DNA of 64,000 bases from Salibacterium salarium (GTDB lineage Bacteria; Bacillota; Bacilli; Bacillales; Marinococcaceae). The notes under the pieces are model-generated. The model ran no database searches. It was not told the origin of the DNA and was given only the letters and a program-made list of their open reading frames with translations. The DNA is taken from contig NZ_JAUSUM010000001.1 of NCBI RefSeq assembly GCF_030813635.1, positions 310,001-374,000 on the forward strand, written 5' to 3'. Position 1 is the stretch's first letter; the number at the start of each line of letters is the position of its first letter. The translations under genes and the position numbers were made by a program. Below are positions 8,308-16,879 of the stretch, piece after piece.

Positions 8308-8315
8308 AGGTCTGC

Positions 8316-8666
8316 TTAGTAATACGGATAATAGGGATAATACGGATACGGGGAGACGTAAGGCAATAGGGCTAACGCTGCCAGGGATGCGAGTGGGAAA
8401 TTTCTTCGTCTGTACCGACGAAACCTTCGTCGCGGCCGACCATAGCCTCCACCACCAAAAAACTGCCGGGCGTCCCCGTCGAACTCATCTTCACGCTCCA
8501 TCACATCTTCTGCAACTAATACACTCATCCGATCTGTACCAACATCCTCAATGATTCCATTGTAGGTACTGCCGTCATTCATCGTTAAAACAACATCATG
8601 GTACATGTATTGTCTAGTCTGATCATGTAGGTTTCTCATGTGCAACGCATAGCTGTCTGGATGCAT
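8316..8666 (-). CDS. Sm-like (LSm-type) small protein with Arg-rich and Pro-Tyr tail
   Basis: The start is the ATG at 8666, with AAAGGAGAGG just upstream; an in-frame TTG at 8684 lies within that site. The 116-residue product has an Sm-like segment (about residues 22-55, with VVLTMNDGSTYNGIIEDVG), then GGGGYGRPRRRFRRYRRRNF, a short hydrophobic stretch and a C-terminus of repeated PYYPYY units. This arrangement is shared by a family of Bacillus small proteins that I recognise by pattern only. RNA or membrane binding is possible, but no function is established. It is transcribed alone. Confidence 0.75.
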   Translation of the reverse strand: MHPDSYALHMRNLHDQTRQYMYHDVVLTMNDGSTYNGIIEDVGTDRMSVLVAEDVMEREDEFDGDARQFFGGGGYGRPRRRFRRYRRRNFPLASLAALALLPYVSPYPYYPYYPYY

Positions 8667-8767
8667 GCTATCCTCTCCTTTCAAAATACATGATATTCAC
8701 CCAGGGCATATGTGTTACAGTCTTGTTGAGTGAAGTGCAAATCGGTGGGTAAAGCAGACGTCCGGGG

Positions 8768-8814
8768 AAGGTCGAAAACGAGGAAAAAGAGCAAAATAAA
8801 GGAATAAATGTCCG
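8768..8814. repeat. Dispersed repeat, copy matching 20275-20322
   Basis: The segment from GAAGGTCGAAAACGAGG to GGAATAAATGTCCG aligns with GAAGGTGAGAAAGACGAGG to GGAATAGATGTCCG at 20275-20322, roughly three quarters identical by eye. It is non-coding, between the Sm-like gene and the bglP terminator. Confidence 0.55.
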
Positions 8815-8841
8815 CGGCCCAATCCCCTCCCTTGTGAAGAT

Positions 8842-8875
8842 ATAGAAATAGCCGCTGATGTACAGCGGCTATTTC
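8842..8875 (-). terminator. Terminator hairpin after bglP
   Basis: GAAATAGCCGCTG pairs perfectly with CAGCGGCTATTTC (13 bp) just downstream of the bglP stop on the minus strand. The T tract after it is interrupted. Confidence 0.75.
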
Positions 8876-8883
8876 AAAACGGA

Positions 8884-10731
8884 TTAACGGACAATAGCGA
8901 AAAATGGTTCACCTGCTTTTACTTCCATTTGCGTTGTCTCGTAAATCTCTTGCTCTTCGTCTCCGTTAGTGACGATTATCGGTGTAGTGATTTGATAACC
9001 CTTGGCTTGGATTGCATCTCTGTCGAAAGAGAGAAGAGTATCTCCCTGACGGACAACATCTCCTTCCTTGAAAAAGGACGTAAAATGTTCTCCATTTAAC
9101 TGGACCGTATTTAAACCAATATGCATTAAAATTTCCGTTCCTTTTGAGCTTGTGATACCTATGGCATGTTTTGTTGGAAACACAGCACTGACTGTACCGT
9201 CAAAAGGAGCAATTAATTCATTTTCACTTGGAACAACGGCGAGTCCCGGCCCCATGGTTCCAGAAGCAAAAACCGTATCTTCCACATCGCTAATCTCCAT
9301 AACGGTTCCTGAGACTGGAGTGAGCACCTGTTCTTGTTTGATGGAAGCAGATGAAGAATCCGCTATCGTCTCTTTATCTTGTTCCTCTTTTTCTATCTTT
9401 TTTTTGCTTTCAAACCCAAAAACCACGACAAGAATAGCAGCAGTGGCGAACGAAACGGTCACACTGAGAATATGGGTGAACATAGGGGAGTACGCTGGAA
9501 TCGAGAATATATTGTGAAACACGTAAGCTGTCATCTGCGTACCAGATGTTCCGTTTATGATACCACCTGCACCGCCGGCAATAATTAGTAGAGGAATAAC
9601 CCGTTTATATCGAAGGATGATTCCGTACAAGATCGGTTCTGTCACACCGGATAACAAGCCAGTTAATGAAGTAGAGCCTGCAAGCGCACGTAATTCTTTT
9701 CTCTTTTTTGCCCGTATAAATACTCCGGCAGCAATTCCCATTTGAGCAAACACGGAACAAGCGAATAATGCTTCGATTGGGTCGCCTCCGCGCGTCGCAA
9801 GATTGTCTAGAGTAATTGGAGTGATTCCCCAATGTAATCCGAAAACAACAAGAAATGCTTGTAGACCGCCTAGAAGAATGCCGGCTACAAATCCGCTTGT
9901 TTCAATAAGCCACCATGCTCCAGATGAAATACCTCCACCGACATATGTACCAAACGGGCCAAATAGGATGACTGTTAATGGCAGCATTATCATCAATGCC
10001 AGCATAGGAACGAGGAATAACTGTAAATCTTTCATAATGACACGTTTTAATAATTTTTCAACGATGGCATACATTGCTATAGCAATAAAAATTGGGAATA
10101 CAGAGGTGGAATAATCAGCCAGTATAACTGGTATCCCTAAGAACCCTGTTTGTTCGCTGCTTTCCATTAAGCTTGTATAAGCTGGTTCAAATAATGCCGC
10201 TCCAATGACACCACCAACGTAGGCGTTCGCTCGAAACTGAATAGAGATGGTTATTCCTAAAAAGATAGGAAGAAAGTAAAAGATGGCATTACTTGCTGCA
10301 GAAAGAAGAGCATATGTCCCACTTTCTTCAGACAATGTACCAGTTAACGTTAATATAGTAAGAAGAGCCTTAATCATTCCTGACCCTGCAAGAGCTGGAA
10401 TCAAAGGTGAAAAACTTCCTGAAATAATTTCAAATATTCGCGATACTAAAGTGGTTTCTGAAGAAGACGAAGCGGATGACTCGGTGGAAACGCCGTGCTT
10501 TTTTATTTCCTCATATACTTTATCGACGGAACTTCCTATAACAACTTGAAATTGCCCTCCGCTTTCCACAACACTTAGAATTTTTTCATTTTGACGTAAG
10601 CTTTCTTTATCGGCTTGGCTAAGGTCATTCAGTTTAAAACGTAATCTCGTAGCACAATGAACAAGACTATTGACGTTTTCTTTTCCACCTACATTTTTCA
10701 GTATTTCTTCTGCTAGTTGTTTTTCTTCCAT
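8884..10731 (-). CDS. bglP: PTS beta-glucoside transporter, EIIBCA
   Basis: This 615-residue membrane permease takes up and phosphorylates beta-glucosides. The domain order is EIIB (residues 1-85, phosphorylated Cys26 in NSLVHCATRLRF), EIIC (about 105-450, about ten membrane segments, with GVTEPILYGIILRYKR) and EIIA (about 470-615, starting near TPVSGTVMEISDVEDTVF, active His near 537 in EILMHIGLN). It is the second gene of the licT-bglP unit, and the intervening RAT/terminator lies 25 bases upstream of it. No 6-phospho-beta-glucosidase follows here; the nearest is the GH1 gene at 18573. The substrate class (beta-glucoside rather than sucrose or trehalose) is inferred from the LicT-type regulator. 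Confidence 0.88.
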   Translation of the reverse strand: MEEKQLAEEILKNVGGKENVNSLVHCATRLRFKLNDLSQADKESLRQNEKILSVVESGGQFQVVIGSSVDKVYEEIKKHGVSTESSASSSSETTLVSRIFEIISGSFSPLIPALAGSGMIKALLTILTLTGTLSEESGTYALLSAASNAIFYFLPIFLGITISIQFRANAYVGGVIGAALFEPAYTSLMESSEQTGFLGIPVILADYSTSVFPIFIAIAMYAIVEKLLKRVIMKDLQLFLVPMLALMIMLPLTVILFGPFGTYVGGGISSGAWWLIETSGFVAGILLGGLQAFLVVFGLHWGITPITLDNLATRGGDPIEALFACSVFAQMGIAAGVFIRAKKRKELRALAGSTSLTGLLSGVTEPILYGIILRYKRVIPLLIIAGGAGGIINGTSGTQMTAYVFHNIFSIPAYSPMFTHILSVTVSFATAAILVVVFGFESKKKIEKEEQDKETIADSSSASIKQEQVLTPVSGTVMEISDVEDTVFASGTMGPGLAVVPSENELIAPFDGTVSAVFPTKHAIGITSSKGTEILMHIGLNTVQLNGEHFTSFFKEGDVVRQGDTLLSFDRDAIQAKGYQITTPIIVTNGDEEQEIYETTQMEVKAGEPFFAIVR

Positions 10732-10756
10732 TGTTTTGCCGCCTTTCTTTGTGTAA

Positions 10757-10817
10757 TAAAAAAACCCAAACGAAGCTATGTCCTAACATGACGTGACATA
10801 GATTCGTTCGGGTTTAG
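10757..10817 (-). terminator. Attenuator terminator before bglP
   Basis: A long interrupted stem (AAACCC, AACGAA and CTATGTC blocks pairing with their complements) is followed on the minus strand by a run of seven T. It overlaps the RAT at 10807-10840, so the two structures exclude each other. Confidence 0.85.
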
Positions 10818-10840
10818 CCTGCATAACCAGTAACATTCCC
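10807..10840 (-). promoter_or_regulatory. RAT antiterminator target of LicT before bglP
   Basis: On the minus strand the leader reads GGGAATGTTACTGGTTATGC followed by AGGCTAAACCCGAA. The words TGTTACTG and GCAGGCTAAAC match the ribonucleic antiterminator of the LicT/SacY family. Binding of active LicT would block the overlapping terminator. Confidence 0.85.
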
Positions 10841-10856
10841 AGCATGAAATAAAAGA

Positions 10857-11708
10857 CTATGAATTTTTAGTGACTTGTTCGTTTGAAGTGACACGATGAA
10901 TATGAATGGTTAAATACAATTGGTCATCTTTTGATAGCGTATAACCGTATGTTTCTTCTATAAACTTACTGATTTTTTTTACACACCGAAATGCATCTTC
11001 ATGTTTCTCTTTCACTACGTTAAATAAAAATTCATCTTTAGAACCGTGCTGTACACCGCTGAAGAGACGCTGTGCAAAAAATTTTAAGTGCGTGACAAAG
11101 CGGTGATGCGATAACGTATTGGCATTAATATCTATATGATATTGGTACTTCACGATATCTAATACTTGTTGCGTTAATCGTGTAATGTTCACGACGTTGG
11201 TCATTTCTTCATTCAGTTCGGCATTTACAATATGATGCGCGATAAAACCAGCTTCATCTTCCGGTAAACGTACCGATGTGTAATGTTCAATTATATTTAA
11301 AGCTTCTTGCCCCATTTTGTATTCCTCGGGATATAAACGACTAATTTCCCAAAGGAGAGCATTTTGAATATCCATTCCTTTTTCATGTCGCTGTAATGCG
11401 TAGTAAATATGATCGGTTAATGAGACGTAAATAATATCATTTAAGTTCTTTCCAAGCGTTAACTTAGCGTTCTTAATAATTTCATCGGATATATCAATCA
11501 TCTGCTCGGGAAGTTCATTTAATAGATTAGTTAACCAATTGGAAGTTTCTTGATTGTCAATGGTGAATACTTTCTCAATATGCTGTTCTTCCACAGCATC
11601 CCCTGGTTTTTTCATAAAACCAAGTCCTTTCCCCATAATGACAAGTTCATTTTGCTGTTGATCAAGCGCGCTGATGGCATTATTATTAAAAACTTGTTTA
11701 ATCTTCAT
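10857..11708 (-). CDS. licT: BglG-family transcription antiterminator LicT
   Basis: The 283-residue protein has an N-terminal co-antiterminator RNA-binding domain (residues 1-57, with KIKQVFNNNAISALD and VIMGKGLGF), PRD1 (about 65-170, His in SLTDHIYYALQRH and HHIVNAE) and PRD2 (about 175-280, His in LSHHRFVTHLKFF and LTIHIHRV). It binds RAT RNA when beta-glucosides are being transported and is controlled by PTS phosphorylation of the PRD histidines. RAT/terminator elements lie both before this gene and between it and bglP, so it stimulates its own transcription. An AGGAGGCGG site precedes the ATG. Confidence 0.9.
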   Translation of the reverse strand: MKIKQVFNNNAISALDQQQNELVIMGKGLGFMKKPGDAVEEQHIEKVFTIDNQETSNWLTNLLNELPEQMIDISDEIIKNAKLTLGKNLNDIIYVSLTDHIYYALQRHEKGMDIQNALLWEISRLYPEEYKMGQEALNIIEHYTSVRLPEDEAGFIAHHIVNAELNEEMTNVVNITRLTQQVLDIVKYQYHIDINANTLSHHRFVTHLKFFAQRLFSGVQHGSKDEFLFNVVKEKHEDAFRCVKKISKFIEETYGYTLSKDDQLYLTIHIHRVTSNEQVTKNS

Positions 11709-11906
11709 GCGAAGCCGCCTCCTTTCCAGCTTATTCTCTTGTCGGGGTGAAATGTACCTGAGCTATGCCCGAATCGAGATAAGGTTAGCTAAACCTTTCT
11801 CATCTAAGGTAACATTAAAATGCCTTTGAAGGAGTACAAGTGCATTTTCACAAATTTGGCCAAATATTTTTGCTCACGCGCTAAGCATCTACTGACTAGA
11901 GGACAT

Positions 11907-11966
11907 AAAAAAACTCAAACAAGTTTCAAAGACAGGGGTCTCCCGCTTGAATACTCATTTGAGTTT
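11907..11966 (-). terminator. Attenuator terminator in the licT leader
   Basis: On the minus strand AAACTCAAA pairs with TTTGAGTTT and runs into seven T. The loop is long (about 38 bases) and contains the GACAGGGGTC word found elsewhere in the window. It overlaps the RAT at 11957-11991. Confidence 0.75.
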
Positions 11967-11991
11967 AGCCTGCGTAACCAGTAACATTCTC
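11957..11991 (-). promoter_or_regulatory. RAT antiterminator target in the licT leader
   Basis: The minus-strand words GAATGTTACTGGTTACGCAG and GCTAAACTCAAAT match the RAT before bglP almost base for base in the shared core. licT is therefore probably autoregulated by antitermination. About 250 bases separate this RAT from the licT start; I see no gene in that leader. Confidence 0.8.
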
Positions 11992-12024
11992 AAACAAATT
12001 ACATTCATTTGTTGTATGCCCTTG

Positions 12025-12054
12025 ACTCTACCACTGAATTGTTACGCATGTCAA
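12025..12054 (-). promoter_or_regulatory. Candidate promoter of licT-bglP
   Basis: On the minus strand TTGACA (12054-12049) and TAGAGT (12030-12025) are 18 bases apart. The predicted start is about 30 bases before the RAT at 11957-11991. Confidence 0.5.
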
Positions 12055-12185
12055 CACCTATATTCAACAGTTATTTGTCAATACGCTTTATTATTGAGCA
12101 CTTCATCCTATAAATGGTTTTATAATAAAACCGATATGAACATTGGAAGATGAATTTTTTACAAACGTTGAGGAGGAATTTGAAA

Positions 12186-13520
12186 ATGAAAAAACTAGGG
12201 ATGTCTATATTCGCTGCAGTACTTCTAGCTAGTGTCCCGGGTACGATGTTGGCAAACAACCATTTGGACAAGTTACCAGAGCAAGCCCGGGAAAATGTAC
12301 CTGAGCATGTAGCAGAAAGAGTACCGGCACAGGCTGGATTTTCTGATACGGATGAAGGATATTGGGCCGAAGATTCCGTAGAAAAAATGCAGACAAAAGA
12401 TATTTTTCAAGGGTATGACGATGGAACCTTTCGACCAAGTAACCCTGTAACTCGTATGCAAACCATTGTGACGGCAGTTCGGCTGTTAGGATTAGAAGAG
12501 GAAGCAGAAGCAAAAGATGTGGATACTTCCGTTTCTTTCACAGATGCTGATCAATATTTTAAAGGGGAACGGAACGATTGGGCTAAAGGATATGTTCTCG
12601 TGGCTTTAGAACAAGGATTGTTCGATACAAATGAAACAACCTTGGATGCGAATGAACCGGCAAAGCGAGTCTGGGTGGCAAGTACATTAGTTCGTGCGCT
12701 GGGACTGGAAGAAGAAGCATTAGACGCGATGACGGAGACACCTGACTTTAATGATGCAGAAGCAATACCAGCTGGAGCCACCGGTTATGTAAACATTGCG
12801 GATGAGCATGATATTGTTAATGGAACAAAGGAAAACCTGTTCCAACCTAATAAACCAATCACAAGAGCACAGATGGCTACGGTGTTGGATAGAACATATG
12901 ATAATTGGTTAGAGGAGGAAGGAGCTCTTTCTGTACAAGGTGAATTAGTAAGTCATGATGCACAAGAACGTCTTCTAACTCTCCAAACCGATGAAGAACA
13001 AACGGAATATTCCTATGGGGAGGATTTTGTTGTTTCTTTTGAAGGGCGTTATATTGAACCAAATCAGTTACAAGAGGGGGATGCGTTATCCCTTGACATT
13101 CTTGATAACGAAATAGAAGATGCAAGCGTGATTACTGAAGAAACAGAAGAAACGGAAGAAACCGAAGAGCCAGATGAATCAGAAGAGACATCCGGATTGA
13201 AAAGCGTGAAGGTTGAAGCAGAGTATAACAATGATAGCGATTTTGAATTGAAATATGAAAAGAACGAAGACCAAGAAGAACGAGAGGATGAAGAAAAAGA
13301 ACGAAGCGGAGATGAAGCTTTGTCTGAGGTTCAAGCCTATTTAGATGCTTGGGCCCTAGAATCGGAAATGACGACAGATCAAGCAGTCTCCGCTATTACC
13401 GAATCGTTGGATGATGCTGAAGAAATCAGCGAGTTGGAGATTAAGATTGAATTCGAAAACGGGCAAACGATCAAACATGAAGAAGAAACATCTGATGACT
13501 CTGAGGATGAAGAAAGATAA
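12186..13520 (+). CDS. S-layer homology protein with C-terminal YusW-like domain
   Basis: I place the start at the ATG at 12186 after GAGGAGG. The 444-residue exported protein has a signal peptide (MKKLGMSIFAAVLLASVPG), then SLH domains (about residues 50-240, with GYWAEDSVEKMQ, DDGTFRPSNPVTRMQ and LFQPNKPITRAQMA), an acidic linker rich in EET repeats and a C-terminal domain (about 340-435) resembling Bacillus YusW (VKVEAEYNNDSDFELKYEK, then LEIKIEFENGQTIKHE). The SLH part should bind wall polysaccharide and display the YusW-like module. YusW function is unknown. The protein is strongly acidic, in line with a halophile. It is monocistronic with its own terminator. Confidence 0.8.
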   Translation: MKKLGMSIFAAVLLASVPGTMLANNHLDKLPEQARENVPEHVAERVPAQAGFSDTDEGYWAEDSVEKMQTKDIFQGYDDGTFRPSNPVTRMQTIVTAVRLLGLEEEAEAKDVDTSVSFTDADQYFKGERNDWAKGYVLVALEQGLFDTNETTLDANEPAKRVWVASTLVRALGLEEEALDAMTETPDFNDAEAIPAGATGYVNIADEHDIVNGTKENLFQPNKPITRAQMATVLDRTYDNWLEEEGALSVQGELVSHDAQERLLTLQTDEEQTEYSYGEDFVVSFEGRYIEPNQLQEGDALSLDILDNEIEDASVITEETEETEETEEPDESEETSGLKSVKVEAEYNNDSDFELKYEKNEDQEEREDEEKERSGDEALSEVQAYLDAWALESEMTTDQAVSAITESLDDAEEISELEIKIEFENGQTIKHEEETSDDSEDEER

Positions 13521-13527
13521 TGAGACG

Positions 13528-13560
13528 AAGGGCCAGACTTGTTCTGGCTCTTTTGTTTTA
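13528..13560 (+). terminator. Rho-independent terminator after SLH-YusW gene
   Basis: GGGCCAGA and TCTGGCTC form a stem with a short loop followed by TTTTGTTTTA. Confidence 0.85.
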
Positions 13561-13577
13561 TTGGTGGAGGGAGAGGT

Positions 13578-13595
13578 GGACATATGTTCCGTTAC
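13578..13595. repeat. Dispersed repeat core GGACATATGTTCCGTTAC
   Basis: This palindromic core (GGACATATGTTCC) followed by GTTAC matches arms of the dispersed inverted-repeat family at 20246-20323 and 29446-29517. The rest of the element is degraded. Confidence 0.4.
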
Positions 13596-13743
13596 CCGGG
13601 GTGAAACAGGAATAATGAAAGGAGGTCGCGCAACTCTGTATCACCACTATACGATTCTTTTAGATGTATAGATATTGTAAAACGTGTATAATAGTATGTA
13701 AGCGCATTTTTGTCATAGGACTACGTGTAGGAGAGAGATTCTT

Positions 13744-16419
13744 ATGAAGAGAGTAGAACGAATTTATGAAAAAATAAAAGAACTTGGGCGGAGTGTGTCG
13801 GCGGAGGAAATCTCAGAGATTTTGGAACTGGATCGCTCGAACGTCAGTCGAGATTTGAATCAGCTGGTAAAAGAGGAAAAGCTGGTGAAAGGAAAAGGGA
13901 AGCCCGTACTATTTGATGTAAATGAAGACTGGACGGACAAAACTGGATTGGAACAATTCGCTGATCAGAATACGACATTGGCTCCGATTGTTGATAAAGC
14001 AGTGACTGCTGTTTTATATCCACCTAATGGCATGGATATGCTTATTTTAGGGGAGACAGGGGTAGGGAAGTCTATGTTTGCCGAGTTAATCTATGAATAT
14101 ACTATAGAGACAGGGGAGAAAACAAAAGACGCCCCGTTCATTATGTTTAACTGTGCAGATTATTCGAATAATCCTCAGTTATTACTCAGTCAATTATTTG
14201 GTACAAAAAAGGGAGCCTTTACTGGAGCGTCTGAAGATAAACCAGGGTTAGTAGATAAAGCAGATACAGGTATATTATTTTTGGATGAAGTACACCATCT
14301 TCCGCCAGAAGGGCAGGAAATGCTGGTGACTTTTATGGACAAAGGCACATACCGTAAGCTTGGAGAAACAGATGATGTTCGAAAAGCTGATGTCTTATTA
14401 ATTTGTGCGACAACGACAAATCCAGACGTTTCCCTGCTTAAAGTATTTTCTAGAAGAATTCCAATGGTGATGAAGATTCCTTCCTTAGAAGAGAGGTCAT
14501 TAGAGGAACGTTCTCACTTGATTCATTACTTTTTGAACGAGGAATCTGCTAGATTAGGGCATGTGATAAAAGTTTCCGTAAATTCGATGCGATCGATACT
14601 TAGCTATCATTGTCCAAATAATATCGGTCAATTAAAAACAGATATACAGTTGGCGTGCGCAAAGGCTTATGCTGATTTTGTGACGAATAAGAAGTCATCC
14701 ATTCAAATAAATAGCATTGATTTACCAGAACATATTATTCATGGTCTATTTAATCAAGTAGAACATCGTAAAGTTTGGAACCGTTTACGTAATGTGAATG
14801 AACGTTATTTTCTGTTTGGACAAGGGGAAGAGCGTTCATTGTTCAATACTTGGGATAAGCACGAAACGATATATAATCTCATAGACAGTCGATTGGAAGA
14901 AATGCAACATTCCGATATGAGTGGATATGAAATAGAAGAGGAAATGGACAAAGACATCGAACATTATTTTGCTCGTTATATTCAAGATGTCGATTCTGCT
15001 GAAGGAACGACGGCACTTGATATGATTGTCCCAGCGAATGTGTTGGCGGTCGTGGATAAGATTATAGCTCACAGTGAACGAACGTTGTCTTACTCCTTCA
15101 CCCAAAAGATAAAGTACGGTATGGCGGTTCATATTATGAACTCGATAGACCGTATTAGAGAAAATCAAAAAATTGTTAATCCAAAATTACATACTATCCG
15201 TGTTGAGCATCCTAAGGCTTTTCAAGTGGCTTTGGAATGTTTAACGTATATCGAAGAAACCTTTGACGTGTCGATGCCCATTGATGAAGCCGCTTTTTTG
15301 ACACTGTTTTTCGTATACGACGAAGAAAAGATTACTCATTCCAATGATGAGGTGAAGATCATCGTCATTGCGCATGGTAGTACAACGGCCACATCAATGG
15401 CAGAAACAGCGAATCGATTATTAGGCATTCAGCACACGGTTGGGATTAACGCTCCTTTGGATGAAAAGCCCCAAGATGTCATGGACCGTTTGCGTGAAGT
15501 GTTGAAAGAATTTCAAGGCACGTCCGACATATTATTTCTTGTTGATATGGGCTCTCTTACTACTTTCGGAGAAGAAGTAGAGAAAGAACTACCGATACGC
15601 AGTAAAACGATTCCATTGGTCAGTACGCTGCATGTTATTGAAGCGACCAGAAAAGCGACGATGGGTTATTCAATAGAAGAAGTATATCGCGACACGTTGC
15701 GTGTGCAATCCCCGTTAAAGTCAGTAGAAACGGCAAATAAACCGATAGACTCAGTTGACGCTCCGTTAGCAATTGCAACTGTTTGTTTAACAGGAGAAGG
15801 TACTGCTGTAACAATGAAAAGAATGTTGGAGAAGCATCTTCAATTCGATTCTACGCTTATTCACATTATTAATGTGAATTTGGTTGGGAAGAACAGTATT
15901 TATAAACAATTAGATGAGTTGAAGCAACGTTACTCGATTATTGCAGTTGTAAGCACGTTATCGTTCGAATCGACTGTACCACAATTTGATTTATCACAGA
16001 TGCTTAATGGAGAAGCTATTCCAGCTATTCAATCAATCATTGAAGTAGAGACAACATATAAGAAAATGGATATTACGTTGGATGAGCACTTAGAATATGT
16101 GAATGGAAAAGAAATATTAGCAGATATTAAAGCATTTCATTCAACCATAACCAACACACTTGCTGTTTCTATCAACACACATACATTGATTGGTATTGTA
16201 TTCCACATTAGTTGTATGATAGACCGGTTGATTATTGGCAGTGATGTCACCCGTTTTCCGGATAAAGATACATTTATCGCTGAGAATGAGCAAGTATATG
16301 AGACGGTTCATGATGCATTGACACAGATTGAATTAAAGTACAATGTAAAAATACCACAAGATGAAGTGTGTTATATCACGAATTTTTTTATAAAAACACC
16401 GGAAACTGAAAAACGTTAA
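13744..16419 (+). CDS. LevR-like sigma-54-dependent PTS regulator
   Basis: The 891-residue activator has an N-terminal winged helix (residues 5-60), a sigma-54 AAA+ domain (about 80-310: Walker A GETGVGKS at 103-110, GAFTGA at 157-162, Walker B GILFLDEV at 176-183), PRD1 (about 430-525, His463), an EIIA-Man-like domain (about 535-650, His544 in VIAHGST), an EIIB-like stretch (Cys681 in VCLTGEGTA) and PRD2 (about 785-890, His813 and His821). This is the order seen in LevR/CelR regulators. It sits just upstream of a PTS operon with a sigma-54 promoter, so it should activate that operon under control by PTS phosphorylation. The start follows AGGAGAGAG; a TATAAT at 13687-13692 may be its -10. Confidence 0.88.
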   Translation: MKRVERIYEKIKELGRSVSAEEISEILELDRSNVSRDLNQLVKEEKLVKGKGKPVLFDVNEDWTDKTGLEQFADQNTTLAPIVDKAVTAVLYPPNGMDMLILGETGVGKSMFAELIYEYTIETGEKTKDAPFIMFNCADYSNNPQLLLSQLFGTKKGAFTGASEDKPGLVDKADTGILFLDEVHHLPPEGQEMLVTFMDKGTYRKLGETDDVRKADVLLICATTTNPDVSLLKVFSRRIPMVMKIPSLEERSLEERSHLIHYFLNEESARLGHVIKVSVNSMRSILSYHCPNNIGQLKTDIQLACAKAYADFVTNKKSSIQINSIDLPEHIIHGLFNQVEHRKVWNRLRNVNERYFLFGQGEERSLFNTWDKHETIYNLIDSRLEEMQHSDMSGYEIEEEMDKDIEHYFARYIQDVDSAEGTTALDMIVPANVLAVVDKIIAHSERTLSYSFTQKIKYGMAVHIMNSIDRIRENQKIVNPKLHTIRVEHPKAFQVALECLTYIEETFDVSMPIDEAAFLTLFFVYDEEKITHSNDEVKIIVIAHGSTTATSMAETANRLLGIQHTVGINAPLDEKPQDVMDRLREVLKEFQGTSDILFLVDMGSLTTFGEEVEKELPIRSKTIPLVSTLHVIEATRKATMGYSIEEVYRDTLRVQSPLKSVETANKPIDSVDAPLAIATVCLTGEGTAVTMKRMLEKHLQFDSTLIHIINVNLVGKNSIYKQLDELKQRYSIIAVVSTLSFESTVPQFDLSQMLNGEAIPAIQSIIEVETTYKKMDITLDEHLEYVNGKEILADIKAFHSTITNTLAVSINTHTLIGIVFHISCMIDRLIIGSDVTRFPDKDTFIAENEQVYETVHDALTQIELKYNVKIPQDEVCYITNFFIKTPETEKR

Positions 16420-16450
16420 TTCCTATTATTACAGGGGTTAACGTTTTTTA
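16411..16450 (+). terminator. Rho-independent terminator after the activator gene
   Basis: AAACGTTAA, which includes the stop codon, pairs with TTAACGTTT and is followed by TTTTA. The palindrome lies just upstream of the sigma-54 promoter, so a second role as activator binding site cannot be excluded. Confidence 0.7.
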
Positions 16451-16469
16451 TATGATTTCATTTCTGTGT

Positions 16470-16486
16470 TGGCATGGTTCTTGCAT
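16470..16486 (+). promoter_or_regulatory. Sigma-54 (-24/-12) promoter of the PTS operon
   Basis: TGGCATGGTTCTTGCAT carries the invariant GG (16471-16472) and GC (16483-16484) with exactly 10 bases between them and fits the TGGCAC-N5-TTGCA pattern. It lies 45 bases before the EIIA gene and directly follows a sigma-54 activator gene. Confidence 0.88.
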
Positions 16487-16531
16487 TATATAAGGGTGAG
16501 GTAAAAAATAAAAAGGAGAGGTGACAGAATA

Positions 16532-16852
16532 ATGGATTACGAAAAGACGGTTATTGGATTAATTGTAAATTCTGGAAATGCACGAAGTAAGGCAATGGAA
16601 TCGATTCAATTTGCCAAAAACGAAGAATTTGTTAAAGCGAAAGAAACGCTTCAACAGGCAAGTGATGAGTTGGGAGAAGCGCACAAGGTTCAAACGGATC
16701 TTATTCAACAAGAAGCGGGAGGAACAAAACACGATGTCACATTGTTAATGGTGCACGCTCAAGATCATTTGATGAATGCCATGACGCTGAAAGACTTAGC
16801 AGAAGAGATGATTGACTTGCATGAAAAACTTCATAAAAATCTTGTGAAATAA
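16532..16852 (+). CDS. PTS lactose/cellobiose-family EIIA
   Basis: The 106-residue all-helical cytoplasmic protein passes phosphate from HPr to EIIB. The active His lies in LLMVHAQDHLMNAM (about residues 75-80), as in LacF/ChbA. It is the first gene of an EIIA-EIIB-EIIC-GH1 unit driven by the sigma-54 promoter. AAAGGAGAGGTG precedes the ATG. The sugar is probably cellobiose or another beta-glucoside, inferred from the downstream GH1 enzyme. Confidence 0.9.
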   Translation: MDYEKTVIGLIVNSGNARSKAMESIQFAKNEEFVKAKETLQQASDELGEAHKVQTDLIQQEAGGTKHDVTLLMVHAQDHLMNAMTLKDLAEEMIDLHEKLHKNLVK

Positions 16853-16879
16853 ACAAATAAAAAAATGGAGGGTACTATA

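Noticed and set aside
13692-13707. Possible cre site ATGTAAGCGCATTTTT before the LevR-like gene
   Set aside because: Only the left half of the cre consensus is present.
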